A stretch of 15,199 bases of DNA, taken from contig CBDUST010000081.1 of assembly GCA_965369945.1 (NCBI GenBank), forward strand, positions 1 through 15,199. Direction: 5' to 3'. Positions 1 to 6,691 of this stretch are shown piece by piece. This stretch comes from JADFNO01 sp965369945 (GTDB lineage: Bacteria > Planctomycetota > Phycisphaerae > Phycisphaerales > SM1A02). The first letter of the stretch is position 1. The number at the start of each line of letters is the position of its first letter. A program made the position numbers and the translations under genes. The notes below the pieces were generated by a model. The model did no database searches. It was not told where the DNA came from and saw only the letters and a program-made list of their open reading frames with translations.

Positions 1-651
1 GCTCATCTTCTGTTTGCCATCGTAACCGACCAGTTTGCCAACGGTTCCCACATCGGCGATCGGAATCGGGAACACGCCGCCGAGCTTGACGTGATCGGCA
101 TCGTCTGCCTGATCGGATACATCGCAGTACATCTGATTGAATCGCCTCGCCACCTCGCGCGTCAACTCCAGGTGCGGTACCTGATCCTCACCAACGGGCA
201 CCGTCTGAGCACGGAACGCAAGGATGTCCGCAGTCTGCCCCACCGCGTACAACGGGAATCCGAAGCTATACGTCTCGCCCAGTCCCTTGACCTTGATCTC
301 TTCCTTCAGCGTGGGATTGCGCATCACGCGATTGAAAGGCAGCAGCATCGCGAACAGATATGTCAGCTCCGAAATGGCTGGGACTTCCGTTTGAATTACG
401 AATGATGACTTGTTCGGATCGATCCCCATCGCCAATTGGTCGCGAACGATCTCGATACAGTCGCTGCGAACCTCATCCGGCTCGTTGGACCGGGTCGTAA
501 AGGCGTGCATGTTCGCGATGAGGAAGAAACACTCGTAAGTATCCTGCAACTCGATACGGCGCTTGACGGATCCCACGTAGTGCCCGAGGTGCAACTGTCC
601 GGTCGGCGTATCGCCGGTGAGAATGCGCGGCTTTGATAGGGCTGAACTCAT
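1..651 (-). CDS. trpS: Tryptophanyl-tRNA synthetase, 3' end cut by window
   Basis: Class I aminoacyl-tRNA synthetase that charges tRNA-Trp with tryptophan in the cytoplasm. The 217 visible residues carry the nucleotide-binding HIGH-type signature PTGQLHLGHYVG (residues 16-27), the conserved block PVGEDQVPHLELTREVARRF in the second half, and the KMS start of the KMSKS loop as the very last visible residues (215-217). TrpS proteins are usually about 330-350 residues, so roughly the C-terminal third, with the anticodon-binding helices, lies left of the window. The ATG at 649-651 begins MSSALSKPRILTGD, the normal length of leader before the HIGH motif; no clear Shine-Dalgarno sequence precedes it. 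It starts 49 bp downstream of the CPBP protease stop on the same strand, so the two are probably co-transcribed. The trp biosynthesis gene trpC lies beyond the protease in the opposite direction. Confidence 0.97.
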   Translation of the reverse strand, partial: MSSALSKPRILTGDTPTGQLHLGHYVGSVKRRIELQDTYECFFLIANMHAFTTRSNEPDEVRSDCIEIVRDQLAMGIDPNKSSFVIQTEVPAISELTYLFAMLLPFNRVMRNPTLKEEIKVKGLGETYSFGFPLYAVGQTADILAFRAQTVPVGEDQVPHLELTREVARRFNQMYCDVSDQADDADHVKLGGVFPIPIADVGTVGKLVGYDGKQKMS

Positions 652-700
652 GGGGTGGGTACTCTAGCAATCCCTGGCGTCACACGATACATCATGATCG

Positions 701-1678
701 TTAACCAACGGTCAGCCAGGCGAGCAGCAGGTTTGCGAGATTGAATGCCGCGTGCATGATAATCGATGCCGACAGTCGACCCGTCTTTTCGTAGACCCAG
801 CCGAATCCGATCGACAAGACGAACAGAACCGGCAGCGCATGTGGCGGCACCGCGCCCAGGTGAACGAACGCGAAGACGACACTGACCGCCAAGATGGCCG
901 GCCAGCGTCGCATACCCGCGCCCACCAACGCCTGCTGAAGGATTCCGCGGTAGAGCACCTCCTCGAACAGCGGCGCACCCACAACGACCAAGGCGACCGT
1001 CACGTAGAGCCACACATCCGCTGGACTTTCCACGAGCTGCGCTAGCAGTGTGTGAGCAATCGGATCGGGCGCGCTGCCGGTCAGGAGCTCGACGACAAAC
1101 GCGCCTGCGATCGCAACGCAATTGACGACGGGCCAAAATAGCAGCAGTGCAGCTATCCCGGTTAGCACAGCCCGCAGTAGTCCGTAGCGTTGTGCCCGAG
1201 CTGACCGCTTCGCGCCGACCACCATCCAGACGAAGACCGCCAGCACGATTGTTTGTGCGGCGTAGGATCCCAACTTACGGCGTCCCGAATCCGCCAACGA
1301 CATCGCGGCTTCGCCTGCTCCAGTTGGCTCGATTGCAAACAGCCACGCTGCTGCCTGAGCGCCCAGTCCAGCCAGCCCCAGCATCACCATGCCCATCGCG
1401 AGCCCGCCGACCGGCGACAATGTACTGAGCTGCGATCTAACAGCGCCCCAGCGATACCACCGGCGGCGCCAGAACAGCCCGACCGCCGCTATTCCTGCCC
1501 CGAGGTACAACCAGTTCAGAACTTCATGCGGTGCTGGACCGTCGGCCGAGGAGTCAGTAGTGACGATTGCGGCGGCCTCTGCGGCTTCGGTTGTCTGCTG
1601 CGCGGCGTAAGCGGAACCGGTGACAACTGCTGCGAGTAGGATAGCTACGAACACCATGCCCACTATCTTGGACAACAT
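701..1678 (-). CDS. CPBP-family (Rce1/CAAX-like) intramembrane metalloprotease
   Basis: Polytopic membrane protein of 325 residues. All three motifs of the CPBP (CAAX protease and bacteriocin-processing) family are present: EEVLYR (glutamates 239-240), FAFVH (histidine 273) and HAAFN (histidine 309). Together these form the metal-binding active site of the Rce1-like fold. The N-terminus MLSKIVGMVFVAILLAAVV is a signal peptide or first membrane helix, and about seven further hydrophobic segments follow. The substrate cannot be told from the sequence; bacterial members are linked to bacteriocin maturation or immunity in some groups and are unknown in most. The open frame extends further upstream, to 1897, but that part is the antisense of trpC. 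The start at 1678 is preferred because it supplies a lysine before the hydrophobic stretch; the internal ATG at 1657 is the alternative. It overlaps the 5' end of trpC by 23 bp and probably leads an operon with trpS. Confidence 0.92.
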   Translation of the reverse strand: MLSKIVGMVFVAILLAAVVTGSAYAAQQTTEAAEAAAIVTTDSSADGPAPHEVLNWLYLGAGIAAVGLFWRRRWYRWGAVRSQLSTLSPVGGLAMGMVMLGLAGLGAQAAAWLFAIEPTGAGEAAMSLADSGRRKLGSYAAQTIVLAVFVWMVVGAKRSARAQRYGLLRAVLTGIAALLLFWPVVNCVAIAGAFVVELLTGSAPDPIAHTLLAQLVESPADVWLYVTVALVVVGAPLFEEVLYRGILQQALVGAGMRRWPAILAVSVVFAFVHLGAVPPHALPVLFVLSIGFGWVYEKTGRLSASIIMHAAFNLANLLLAWLTVG

Positions 1679-2483
1679 TGTCGCCCGCAAGCGAATCGAA
1701 GTCGCCAGGGCCAAGTCCACTACTCCCATGGAGACGCTCAAGGCCCGTGTCACGGAGCTGGGTCGTCCTCGAAACTTTTTCGCCGCAGTCGTCAACCAAC
1801 GTCCGCGCCGCACCACGCGCGTCATCGCCGAGATCAAAAAGCGTAGTCCGTCCGCTGGGTTGATCCGCGAAGATTTCGATCTTGTGGACATCGCCAAACA
1901 GTATCACGAGGCCGGCGCCGCCGCGATCTCATGCCTTACTGACGAGCAGGACTTCGGCGGCCATCTGGGCTATATCCATCAGATCCGAGACGCCGTCCCG
2001 CTGCCAGTGCTGCGCAAGGACTTTATCGTCGATCAATACCAGGTTTGGGAGTCACGGGCCGCCGGCGCCGACGCCATCCTGCTCATCGCTGATGTGCTCG
2101 AAGAGGGCGAGTTGGTGGACATGGCCATCCTCGCCCGTGAGTTGAATATGACCACGCTGATCGAAGCGCACGATGTTGAACGACTGCTGAAGGTTCGCCA
2201 CTACATCGGTTTTCCCCATGCCGGCTATTCGCTGCTGGGTATCAACAACCGTGACCTCAAGACGATGCAAACCGACATCTCTCACACGTTCCGCGTGTTG
2301 GAGTTCATCGAGGAGAGAAAAGTCGTTGTGTGTGAGAGTGGTATCAGCTCAGCCGCCGACTTGGCACGACTCCGACAGCGCGGCGTGAACATTGCCCTCA
2401 TCGGCGAGCATCTGCTGCGCCAAGAGAGTCCGGGTGAAGCGCTGCGCGAACTGCTGGGCCAAGCTTCCGATGCCGGCGGCTGA
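1656..2483 (+). CDS. trpC: Indole-3-glycerol phosphate synthase
   Basis: Catalyses ring closure of the Amadori compound CdRP to indole-3-glycerol phosphate in tryptophan biosynthesis (EC 4.1.1.48). The 275-residue protein matches the monofunctional TIM-barrel enzyme in length and motifs: MPTILDNIVARKRIEVARAK at the start, VIAEIKKRSPSAG with the catalytic lysine region, LTDEQDFGG, PVLRKDFIVDQYQVWESRA, LLGINNRDLKT, VCESGI and ALIGEHLL. The ATG at 1656 is chosen because MPTILD is the usual start of the family; the open frame does run back to a GTG at 1620. There is no other trp gene in the window, so trpC is outside a classical trp operon. Its stop is 21 nt before the glycosyltransferase start in the same frame, suggesting co-transcription. 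Any promoter must lie inside the divergent CPBP gene, since the two coding regions overlap at their 5' ends. Confidence 0.97.
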   Translation: MPTILDNIVARKRIEVARAKSTTPMETLKARVTELGRPRNFFAAVVNQRPRRTTRVIAEIKKRSPSAGLIREDFDLVDIAKQYHEAGAAAISCLTDEQDFGGHLGYIHQIRDAVPLPVLRKDFIVDQYQVWESRAAGADAILLIADVLEEGELVDMAILARELNMTTLIEAHDVERLLKVRHYIGFPHAGYSLLGINNRDLKTMQTDISHTFRVLEFIEERKVVVCESGISSAADLARLRQRGVNIALIGEHLLRQESPGEALRELLGQASDAGG

Positions 2484-2504
2484 TCACCCCTACTATCTCC
2501 CGCT

Positions 2505-3221
2505 GTGCGCTGCGACCTTATTATTCCCGCGCTGAACGAAGCAGCGAACATTGACGAGTTGTTCGATGCGACCCAATCCTTGCCAGAAGGTTTGGTGCGC
2601 CACGTTATCCTGGCGGACAACGGCTCAACTGACGGCACGCCAGAGGCAGCGGAAGCGCGCGGGGCGGTTGTCGTACACGAATCGCAACGCGGATATGGGG
2701 CAGCATGTCTCAAAGCTATCGAATGGATCAGACATCAAGAAGTTCCGCCGGATGTGATTGCGTTTCTTGATGCCGACCTCTCGGATGACCCTGCGGCGCT
2801 CAATTCGCTCTTGGAGCCGATCGAGCAGGGCCGCGCCAATATTGTTCTTGGATCACGCGTCAGGCTCGCAGAACCCGGCGCGTTGAATCTGGCTCAGCGC
2901 TGGGGAGGCGGCTTGGCGTGTGTGATGATTCGCGTTTTGACGAAGAAGCGTTATACCGATCTTGGCCCATTTCGCGCAATTCGCTGGACGACCTTTCAAC
3001 AACTTCAAATGGCCGACCGAACCTGGGGATGGACGGTCGAATTGCAGATGAAAGCAGCGTTGATGGAGATTCCCACAATCGAAATCGATGTGCTCTACCG
3101 ACGCCGTACCGGTGGTCGTTCTAAGATCTCCGGCACACTGCGCGGCCTGTTCGCCGCCGGCTCAAAGATCATCACCACGATCATCACCCTCTGGTGGCAA
3201 CACCGCAGAAGCCGGACCTGA
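2505..3221 (+). CDS. Family 2 glycosyltransferase (DPM1-like)
   Basis: GT-A fold glycosyltransferase of 238 residues that would transfer a sugar from a nucleotide-sugar donor; donor and acceptor are not readable from sequence. Seen motifs are DLIIPALNEAANI (4-16), ADNGSTDGT (37-45), the metal and nucleotide binding DAD (89-91, followed by LSDD), a TDLGPFRAIR segment (151-160), and a basic RRTGGRSKIS stretch (200-209) that in this group lies near the acceptor end. Length and order resemble dolichyl/polyprenyl-phosphate mannose synthase-type enzymes without the C-terminal membrane helices of many relatives; the tail (KIITTIITLWW) is only mildly hydrophobic. The start is the GTG at 2505, the only candidate after the trpC stop in this frame; it places MRCDLIIPALNE at the usual distance, but there is no Shine-Dalgarno sequence. 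It is probably co-transcribed with trpC, with no obvious functional link. Confidence 0.94.
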   Translation: MRCDLIIPALNEAANIDELFDATQSLPEGLVRHVILADNGSTDGTPEAAEARGAVVVHESQRGYGAACLKAIEWIRHQEVPPDVIAFLDADLSDDPAALNSLLEPIEQGRANIVLGSRVRLAEPGALNLAQRWGGGLACVMIRVLTKKRYTDLGPFRAIRWTTFQQLQMADRTWGWTVELQMKAALMEIPTIEIDVLYRRRTGGRSKISGTLRGLFAAGSKIITTIITLWWQHRRSRT

Positions 3222-3261
3222 CGAGCGAGCTTTGCGAGCGAGGAAGGTCCGGGTAGCTCCG

Positions 3262-3280
3262 CGCAGGGTCAAGCCCTGCG
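3262..3280. repeat. Perfect hairpin between convergent genes (REP-like or terminator)
   Basis: CGCAGGG and CCCTGCG form a 7-bp perfect stem around the 5-nt loop TCAAG. It lies between the convergent ends of the glycosyltransferase gene and purE. Neither strand has a U-tract after the stem, so it is not a standard intrinsic terminator. It is preceded at about 3221-3244 by a GAGCGAG-spaced direct repeat and followed by GCTAAAC, an arrangement similar to the hairpin units after asd at 4931-5131. A dispersed intergenic element is the better guess. Confidence 0.5.
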
Positions 3281-3297
3281 GCTAAACCTAAAATCAA

Positions 3298-3798
3298 TCA
3301 CTCCAATTCATCCACCTTCGCTGATTGCGCTGCACGGAACGCCTTGAGCTTTGCGTCGATCGTCTCGTCACTCAATCCCAGAATCGCCGCGGCAAAGAGC
3401 GCTGCATTCACCGCCCCCGCCTTACCCACCGCGAAGGTCGCCACCGGCACGCCGCGCGGCATCTGAGCCATCGACAGCAGCGAATCCAACCCATCCAACG
3501 ACCACCCCTGCATAGGGCATCCCAGCACCGGCAAATGTGTCAACGACGCCGCCACTCCAGCTAAGTGCGCCGCACCGCCTGCTGCACAAATCAGCACCTT
3601 CAACCCGCGCTGCTCAGCTGACTTGCAGTAATCCGCCAACCGCTCCGGAGCGCGATGAGCGGAGATCGCATTGCATTCGTGAGCGATGCCAAGCTGCCCA
3701 AGCATCTCGCTGGCCGCCTGCATCGTGGGCCAATCCGACTTGCTGCCCATCAGCACGCCTACCATGGCCCCGTCCACCGTCGTGTAATCGTCGCTCAT
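3298..3798 (-). CDS. purE: N5-carboxyaminoimidazole ribonucleotide mutase
   Basis: Converts N5-CAIR to CAIR in de novo purine synthesis (class I PurE, EC 5.4.99.18). The 166-residue protein has the full set of family motifs: GSKSDW (18-23), SAHRAP with the active-site histidine (46-51), AAGGAAHLAG (72-81), PVLGCPMQG (90-98) and MPRGVPVATFAVGKAGAVNAA. Length is typical for the stand-alone bacterial enzyme. The start at 3798 is supported by GGAG six bases upstream; the open frame extends to 3951, but that part is antisense to asd. purK, the usual partner that makes N5-CAIR, is not adjacent on either side. The gene is divergent from asd, the two starts being 80 bp apart, and convergent with the glycosyltransferase gene. 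Confidence 0.97.
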   Translation of the reverse strand: MSDDYTTVDGAMVGVLMGSKSDWPTMQAASEMLGQLGIAHECNAISAHRAPERLADYCKSAEQRGLKVLICAAGGAAHLAGVAASLTHLPVLGCPMQGWSLDGLDSLLSMAQMPRGVPVATFAVGKAGAVNAALFAAAILGLSDETIDAKLKAFRAAQSAKVDELE

Positions 3799-3822
3799 GA
3801 ACTGCTCCGCACGCCCGCCCCG

Positions 3823-3849
3823 TTCAGCGGCAAGACGCGATGGTACACT
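3823..3849 (+). promoter_or_regulatory. Possible extended -10 promoter for asd
   Basis: TACACT at 3844-3849 is preceded by TGG, giving an extended -10 arrangement (TG, one base, hexamer). Only a poor -35 (TTCAGC at 3823-3828, 15-bp spacer) is present. It sits in the 80-bp purE/asd divergent gap, 29 bp before the GTG start. It is a weak match and could be chance. Confidence 0.25.
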
Positions 3850-3878
3850 TTCGATTCCGCCTACGGAGAACTCACCCC

Positions 3879-4931
3879 GTGCCTCTGCCCGCCAACCCCA
3901 ACATAGCCATCGTAGGAGCCACGGGTGCCGTCGGACGAGAGTTGGCGTCAATTCTCGATGAACGGGCGTTCAGCCACGCATCGCTGCGGCTGCTGGCGTC
4001 GTCTCGATCCGCCGGCTCCACTATCGACCATGGTGGCTCAAAATTCGCAGTAGAGGAATTGACCGAGGCGAGCTTCGAGGGGATCGACTTGGCGTTTTTC
4101 TCAGCCGGGGCAACTGTAAGTGAGACGTTCGCGCCGATCGCTGTCAACCAAGGCACGGTCGTGATCGACAACTCCAGCGCCTTTCGCATGGATGAGAACG
4201 TGCCATTGGTCGTACCCGAAATAAATGGTGATGCGTTAGACAACTTCGACATTCCGGGGGCGGGGGCGGGGGTGATTGCCGTGCCGAACTGCGCGGCCAT
4301 TGTCGCGCTGATGGCGATCACCCCGCTACACCGCGCCGTTGGCATCGAGCGCATGGTCATCAGCACCTATCAAGCGGCATCGGGGGCAGGCGCAGCGTGG
4401 ATGGCCGAGTTGGAGCAACAAGCCCACGATTACGCCGCAGGTCGCCCATACACGATGGATGTGCTCGGCCGACAGTATCTGTTCAACATCTTCAGCCACA
4501 ACTCCGCGATCGGCGCTGATGGTTACAACTTTGAGGAAAGCAAGATTATCGCTGAGACGCACAAGATATGGAACGATGTCTCGGTGCGTGTGACCGTGAC
4601 ATGTATTCGTGTTCCCGTGTTGCGAGCACATTGCGCTGCGATCAACCTGACATTTAAGGGGATACTCACCGAAAACCAAGCTCGCGATATTCTTCGTGAC
4701 ACACCGGGCGTGAAACTCGTCGATGATCGTGAAGCGAACAAGTTCCCCGAGCCAATCGATGCTGCGGGGAAGGATGATGTGCTCGTGGGGCGGATACGCG
4801 CCGATGTTTCCCAACCGCGTGGCAAGGGGTTGGATCTATTCGTCGCAGGCGATCAATTGCGCAAGGGCGCCGCGCTGAACGCCGTCCAAATCGCCGAATG
4901 CTTGATGAAAACCCCCGCGCGCACCGTTTAG
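3879..4931 (+). CDS. asd: Aspartate-semialdehyde dehydrogenase
   Basis: Reduces aspartyl-4-phosphate to aspartate semialdehyde with NADPH, the branch point to lysine/diaminopimelate, threonine and methionine. The 350-residue protein shows the N-terminal dinucleotide motif GATGAVG (13-19), FFSAG, NSSAFRM, the catalytic cysteine in PNCAAIV (Cys138), TYQAASGAG with the conserved glutamine (165), EESKIIAETHKI (219-230), and the substrate-binding arginine and catalytic histidine in TCIRVPVLRAHCAAINL (about R244 and H251). The GTG at 3879 is preferred over the ATG at 3840 because it places IAIVGATGAVG near the terminus as in the family, and GGAG lies 10 bases upstream. A run of three G5 tracts (4256-4272) encodes PGAGAG just before the catalytic region. 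The gene is divergent from purE, and the stop codon abuts the tandem repeat at 4931. Confidence 0.97.
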   Translation: MPLPANPNIAIVGATGAVGRELASILDERAFSHASLRLLASSRSAGSTIDHGGSKFAVEELTEASFEGIDLAFFSAGATVSETFAPIAVNQGTVVIDNSSAFRMDENVPLVVPEINGDALDNFDIPGAGAGVIAVPNCAAIVALMAITPLHRAVGIERMVISTYQAASGAGAAWMAELEQQAHDYAAGRPYTMDVLGRQYLFNIFSHNSAIGADGYNFEESKIIAETHKIWNDVSVRVTVTCIRVPVLRAHCAAINLTFKGILTENQARDILRDTPGVKLVDDREANKFPEPIDAAGKDDVLVGRIRADVSQPRGKGLDLFVAGDQLRKGAALNAVQIAECLMKTPARTV

Positions 4932-5131
4932 AGCGCGCGGGGCGGAGCCCCGCCGCTGAACGTCGCAAACGGCACCAATCTGTCGCTCCCACGTTTAGCG
5001 GGCGGCCTCCGGACGCCGCCTCGCCAATCTCCCCCCGAGCGCGCGGGGCGGGGTCCCGCCGCTCAACGTTGCAACGGCACCAATCTGTCGCTCCCACGTT
5101 TAGCGGGCGGCCCCCGGACGCCGTGTCGCCA
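4931..5131. repeat. Two-copy tandem repeat, about 105 bp period, with GC-rich hairpins
   Basis: Copy 1 runs 4931-5026 and copy 2 5037-5131; comparing by eye there are about eight differences, including one deleted A, and a 40-nt block is identical (4968-5007 and 5073-5112). Each copy begins GAGCGCGCGGGGCGG and folds into a hairpin: in copy 1 GCGGGGC (4937-4943), loop GGA, GCCCCGC (4947-4953); in copy 2 the right arm is GTCCCGC, which keeps pairing through a G-U wobble in plus-strand RNA. Copy 1 begins at the last base of the asd stop codon. Copy 2 includes the stop and about the last ten codons of the ACT-domain gene. The element lies between two converging genes, so it may also act in transcription termination, although no U-tract follows. 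Confidence 0.85.
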
Positions 5132-5492
5132 GTACCTCCGCCGCGCTATCCGCATCGCCTTCCTTCACCAAGACATAATCCGTGTCATACGTCGAGATCG
5201 CGAAACACGAGATTCCCGCGTCGGCGAGTGCGCCGGTCAACTTCGCCAACACGCCGACCGTCGAGAAGTCCAGTTTCCCGACGACGCGCATCGCCACCCA
5301 GCCGCGCTCAGCGGCCACCTCTGTTGGGACCAGCGCCTCGGCTGCCACGATCGAAAGCTCCGCCTCACTCCGCGTAATGCTGAGGAAATCCGAACCGCCC
5401 CTCGCCCAGCCGGGAATCGCCGCGGCCGCATCCAACCGACACACAGCGAACCGCCCGGTCAGCCATTCCAAGGTGATATCAATCTCGCTCAT
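5100..5492 (-). CDS. Small ACT-domain protein (CASTOR/ACT_7-like)
   Basis: Cytoplasmic protein of 130 residues with a C-terminal ACT-type domain: MRVVGKLDFSTVGVLAKLTGALADAGISCFAIST followed by YDTDYVLVKEGDADSAAEVL (about 68-121). The N-terminal half resembles the first ACT-like domain of the small two-ACT family (ACT_7). ACT domains bind amino acids, and free-standing members are taken to be amino acid sensors or regulators; the ligand here is unknown. The ATG at 5492 is supported by GAGGTGG directly upstream. The last residues, RRPGAAR, and the stop are encoded within copy 2 of the hairpin repeat, so the natural C-terminus may have been altered by insertion of that element. It converges on asd, which could be coincidence even though both touch amino acid metabolism. 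Confidence 0.85.
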   Translation of the reverse strand: MSEIDITLEWLTGRFAVCRLDAAAAIPGWARGGSDFLSITRSEAELSIVAAEALVPTEVAAERGWVAMRVVGKLDFSTVGVLAKLTGALADAGISCFAISTYDTDYVLVKEGDADSAAEVLATRRPGAAR

Positions 5493-5510
5493 GCCACCTC
5501 AGTTGTGTAG

Positions 5511-5538
5511 TTGATCCTCCCCGGTGACGATATACAAT
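5511..5538 (+). promoter_or_regulatory. Sigma-70-type promoter for the tRNA-Gln gene
   Basis: TTGATC (5511-5516, matching the TTGA of TTGACA) and TACAAT (5533-5538, five of six to TATAAT) are separated by 16 bp. This predicts transcription starting near 5545, about 35 bases before the mature tRNA. The presumed leader contains a 6-bp inverted repeat, GGTTCG at 5546-5551 and CGAACC at 5563-5568. Confidence 0.55.
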
Positions 5539-5578
5539 CGCGGGAGGTTCGTGAATGAATGGCGAACCGCGCGACACT

Positions 5579-5649
5579 TGGGGATTGGTGTAATGGTAGC
5601 ACGACTGACTCTGAATCAGTTAGTATAGGTTCAAATCCTATATCCCCAG
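5579..5649 (+). tRNA. tRNA-Gln, anticodon CTG
   Basis: A complete cloverleaf can be drawn. The acceptor stem is TGGGGAT with ATCCCCA (7 bp), the D stem GTGT/GCAC with loop AATGGTA, the anticodon stem ACTGA/TCAGT with loop CTCTGAA, the variable loop TAGT, the T stem ATAGG/CCTAT with loop TTCAAAT, and the discriminator base is G. The anticodon CTG reads the glutamine codon CAG. The UGGGG acceptor start is typical of bacterial tRNA-Gln. The 3' CCA is not encoded: the next bases are TTTT (5650-5653), so a CCA-adding enzyme is required. It stands alone, divergent from the ACT-domain gene. Confidence 0.97.
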
Positions 5650-5809
5650 TTTTCATTTCCTCGCCTTATCGCCCGACTCCGCAGGGAGACGAGCATCGCA
5701 AAGACTATCGGTGGCGGTACGATCCCCGGGCACAGTCCAGGGATAAAGGGATACGGCGCTAGAATTCCGAGCGTAGTGCGCCTCGGCCAGCAACGATTGG
5801 AGAGTAGCT

Positions 5810-6100
5810 ATGAAATATGCTCTTACGTTCCTCTGTGGTGCTGTCTTAGCCGGCGGATTTGTCTATTTCATCTGCGGACTGCGATCGGGTGTTCGCGAAG
5901 TCCGATTCATGAGCGAGATCGAAATCCCGCTTCAACTCTGCTTTGACATTATTGCCGAGACGTTCGATGAGGGTGAGGCTGAACTTGCTGAAGCAAGACT
6001 CCGACTGCTCCGCGATAGATGGAATGAATACCTCGAACATCGCGGCTTCCTCGGCGATATCCACATCGAGATCATGGAACTCTCAATCGACGACGAGTGA
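5810..6100 (+). CDS. Small membrane-anchored protein of unknown function
   Basis: I do not recognise a family. The 96-residue protein starts with one clear hydrophobic segment (about residues 4-23, ALTFLCGAVLAGGFVYFICG), then a short basic stretch (LRSGVREVR). It ends in a soluble, acidic, mostly helical-looking domain (ETFDEGEAELAEARLRLLRDRWNEYLEH) and the acidic tail IEIMELSIDDE. The likely arrangement is a single N-terminal anchor with the charged domain on one side of the inner membrane; topology is not certain. The ATG at 5810 is well supported by GGAG seven bases upstream. The gene is convergent with the carbonic-anhydrase-like gene, the two stops being 17 bp apart. A TAGAAT at 5760-5765 could be a -10 element but has no convincing -35. 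Confidence 0.75.
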   Translation: MKYALTFLCGAVLAGGFVYFICGLRSGVREVRFMSEIEIPLQLCFDIIAETFDEGEAELAEARLRLLRDRWNEYLEHRGFLGDIHIEIMELSIDDE

Positions 6101-6117
6101 AGGGTCGCGAAGAGCCT

Positions 6118-6588
6118 TCAAACCTCCACCCGCTCAAAGACAATGCGACTTCCTTCCATGCGCGCGAAATATGCCTCGACAACCACATTGGGGCCGAGCT
6201 GCTGAACACGATCCACCGCTTTGATCAAATCTTCGTGCTGCTTCTCGGTTACGGCGATCGGTGAAATGCGCAGCCGTTCGGTGTAGAACGCACAGTCTTC
6301 GTGGGCGATCAAGATCACCCGCTGCAATTGATGCGCGTTGATCAGGAATTCCAACTGCGCAGCAACCGCGTCACCCTCACGGTACGTGGCAAAATGATCC
6401 GCCAAGCACGCCGCCCCGCCGGGAACGGCCAGCCGATCGTAACGCGGAAGGTGCAGCGCATTGTGCAGGAAGTCGTCAAACTGCTCACCTAGACGACCAT
6501 CACTGCAATACACCGCCGCTGCCCGGATACGACCGCCTTCATAGGCAATAGCGCTTTCGTACATGCTGGTATTGTGTTCATCGACCAT
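6118..6588 (-). CDS. Beta-carbonic-anhydrase-like protein
   Basis: A 156-residue soluble protein with the two zinc-ligand motifs of beta-class carbonic anhydrases: CSDGR (C28, D30, R32; the CxDxR motif) and HEDC (H96, C99; the HxxC motif). Between them lies LAVPGGAACL, in the place of the glycine-rich segment of true enzymes. It is shorter than typical beta-carbonic anhydrases (about 200 residues) and the remaining sequence is divergent. CO2 hydration is therefore possible but not assured; related short proteins are usually annotated only as carbonic-anhydrase-like. No signal peptide is seen, so it should be cytoplasmic. The ATG at 6588 is favoured because GGAAC lies about seven bases upstream; an in-frame ATG eight codons later is the alternative. 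The neighbours give no pathway clue. Confidence 0.8.
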   Translation of the reverse strand: MVDEHNTSMYESAIAYEGGRIRAAAVYCSDGRLGEQFDDFLHNALHLPRYDRLAVPGGAACLADHFATYREGDAVAAQLEFLINAHQLQRVILIAHEDCAFYTERLRISPIAVTEKQHEDLIKAVDRVQQLGPNVVVEAYFARMEGSRIVFERVEV

Positions 6589-6691
6589 CGATCAGTTCCA
6601 TACGGCTCGGCGGCATGTCGCTCCAATCGTTTTGATGACGCTTTTCTCGATCCACTGAATCCAGTATCCTCTCATCGCAAGGAGATTCGCG

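Noticed and set aside
1679..1897. Upstream extension of the CPBP protease frame to 1897
   Set aside because: It would add 73 residues antisense to the conserved trpC core and would bury the signal peptide inside the protein.
3262..3280. Hairpin as a standard intrinsic terminator
   Set aside because: No run of T follows the stem on either strand; it is listed as a hairpin repeat instead.
3840..3878. ATG at 3840 as the asd start
   Set aside because: It adds 13 atypical residues before the conserved dinucleotide motif and overlaps the likely promoter; the GTG at 3879 has a GGAG upstream.
5559..5762. 67-codon frame over the tRNA-Gln gene
   Set aside because: It reads straight through the tRNA and shows no protein features.
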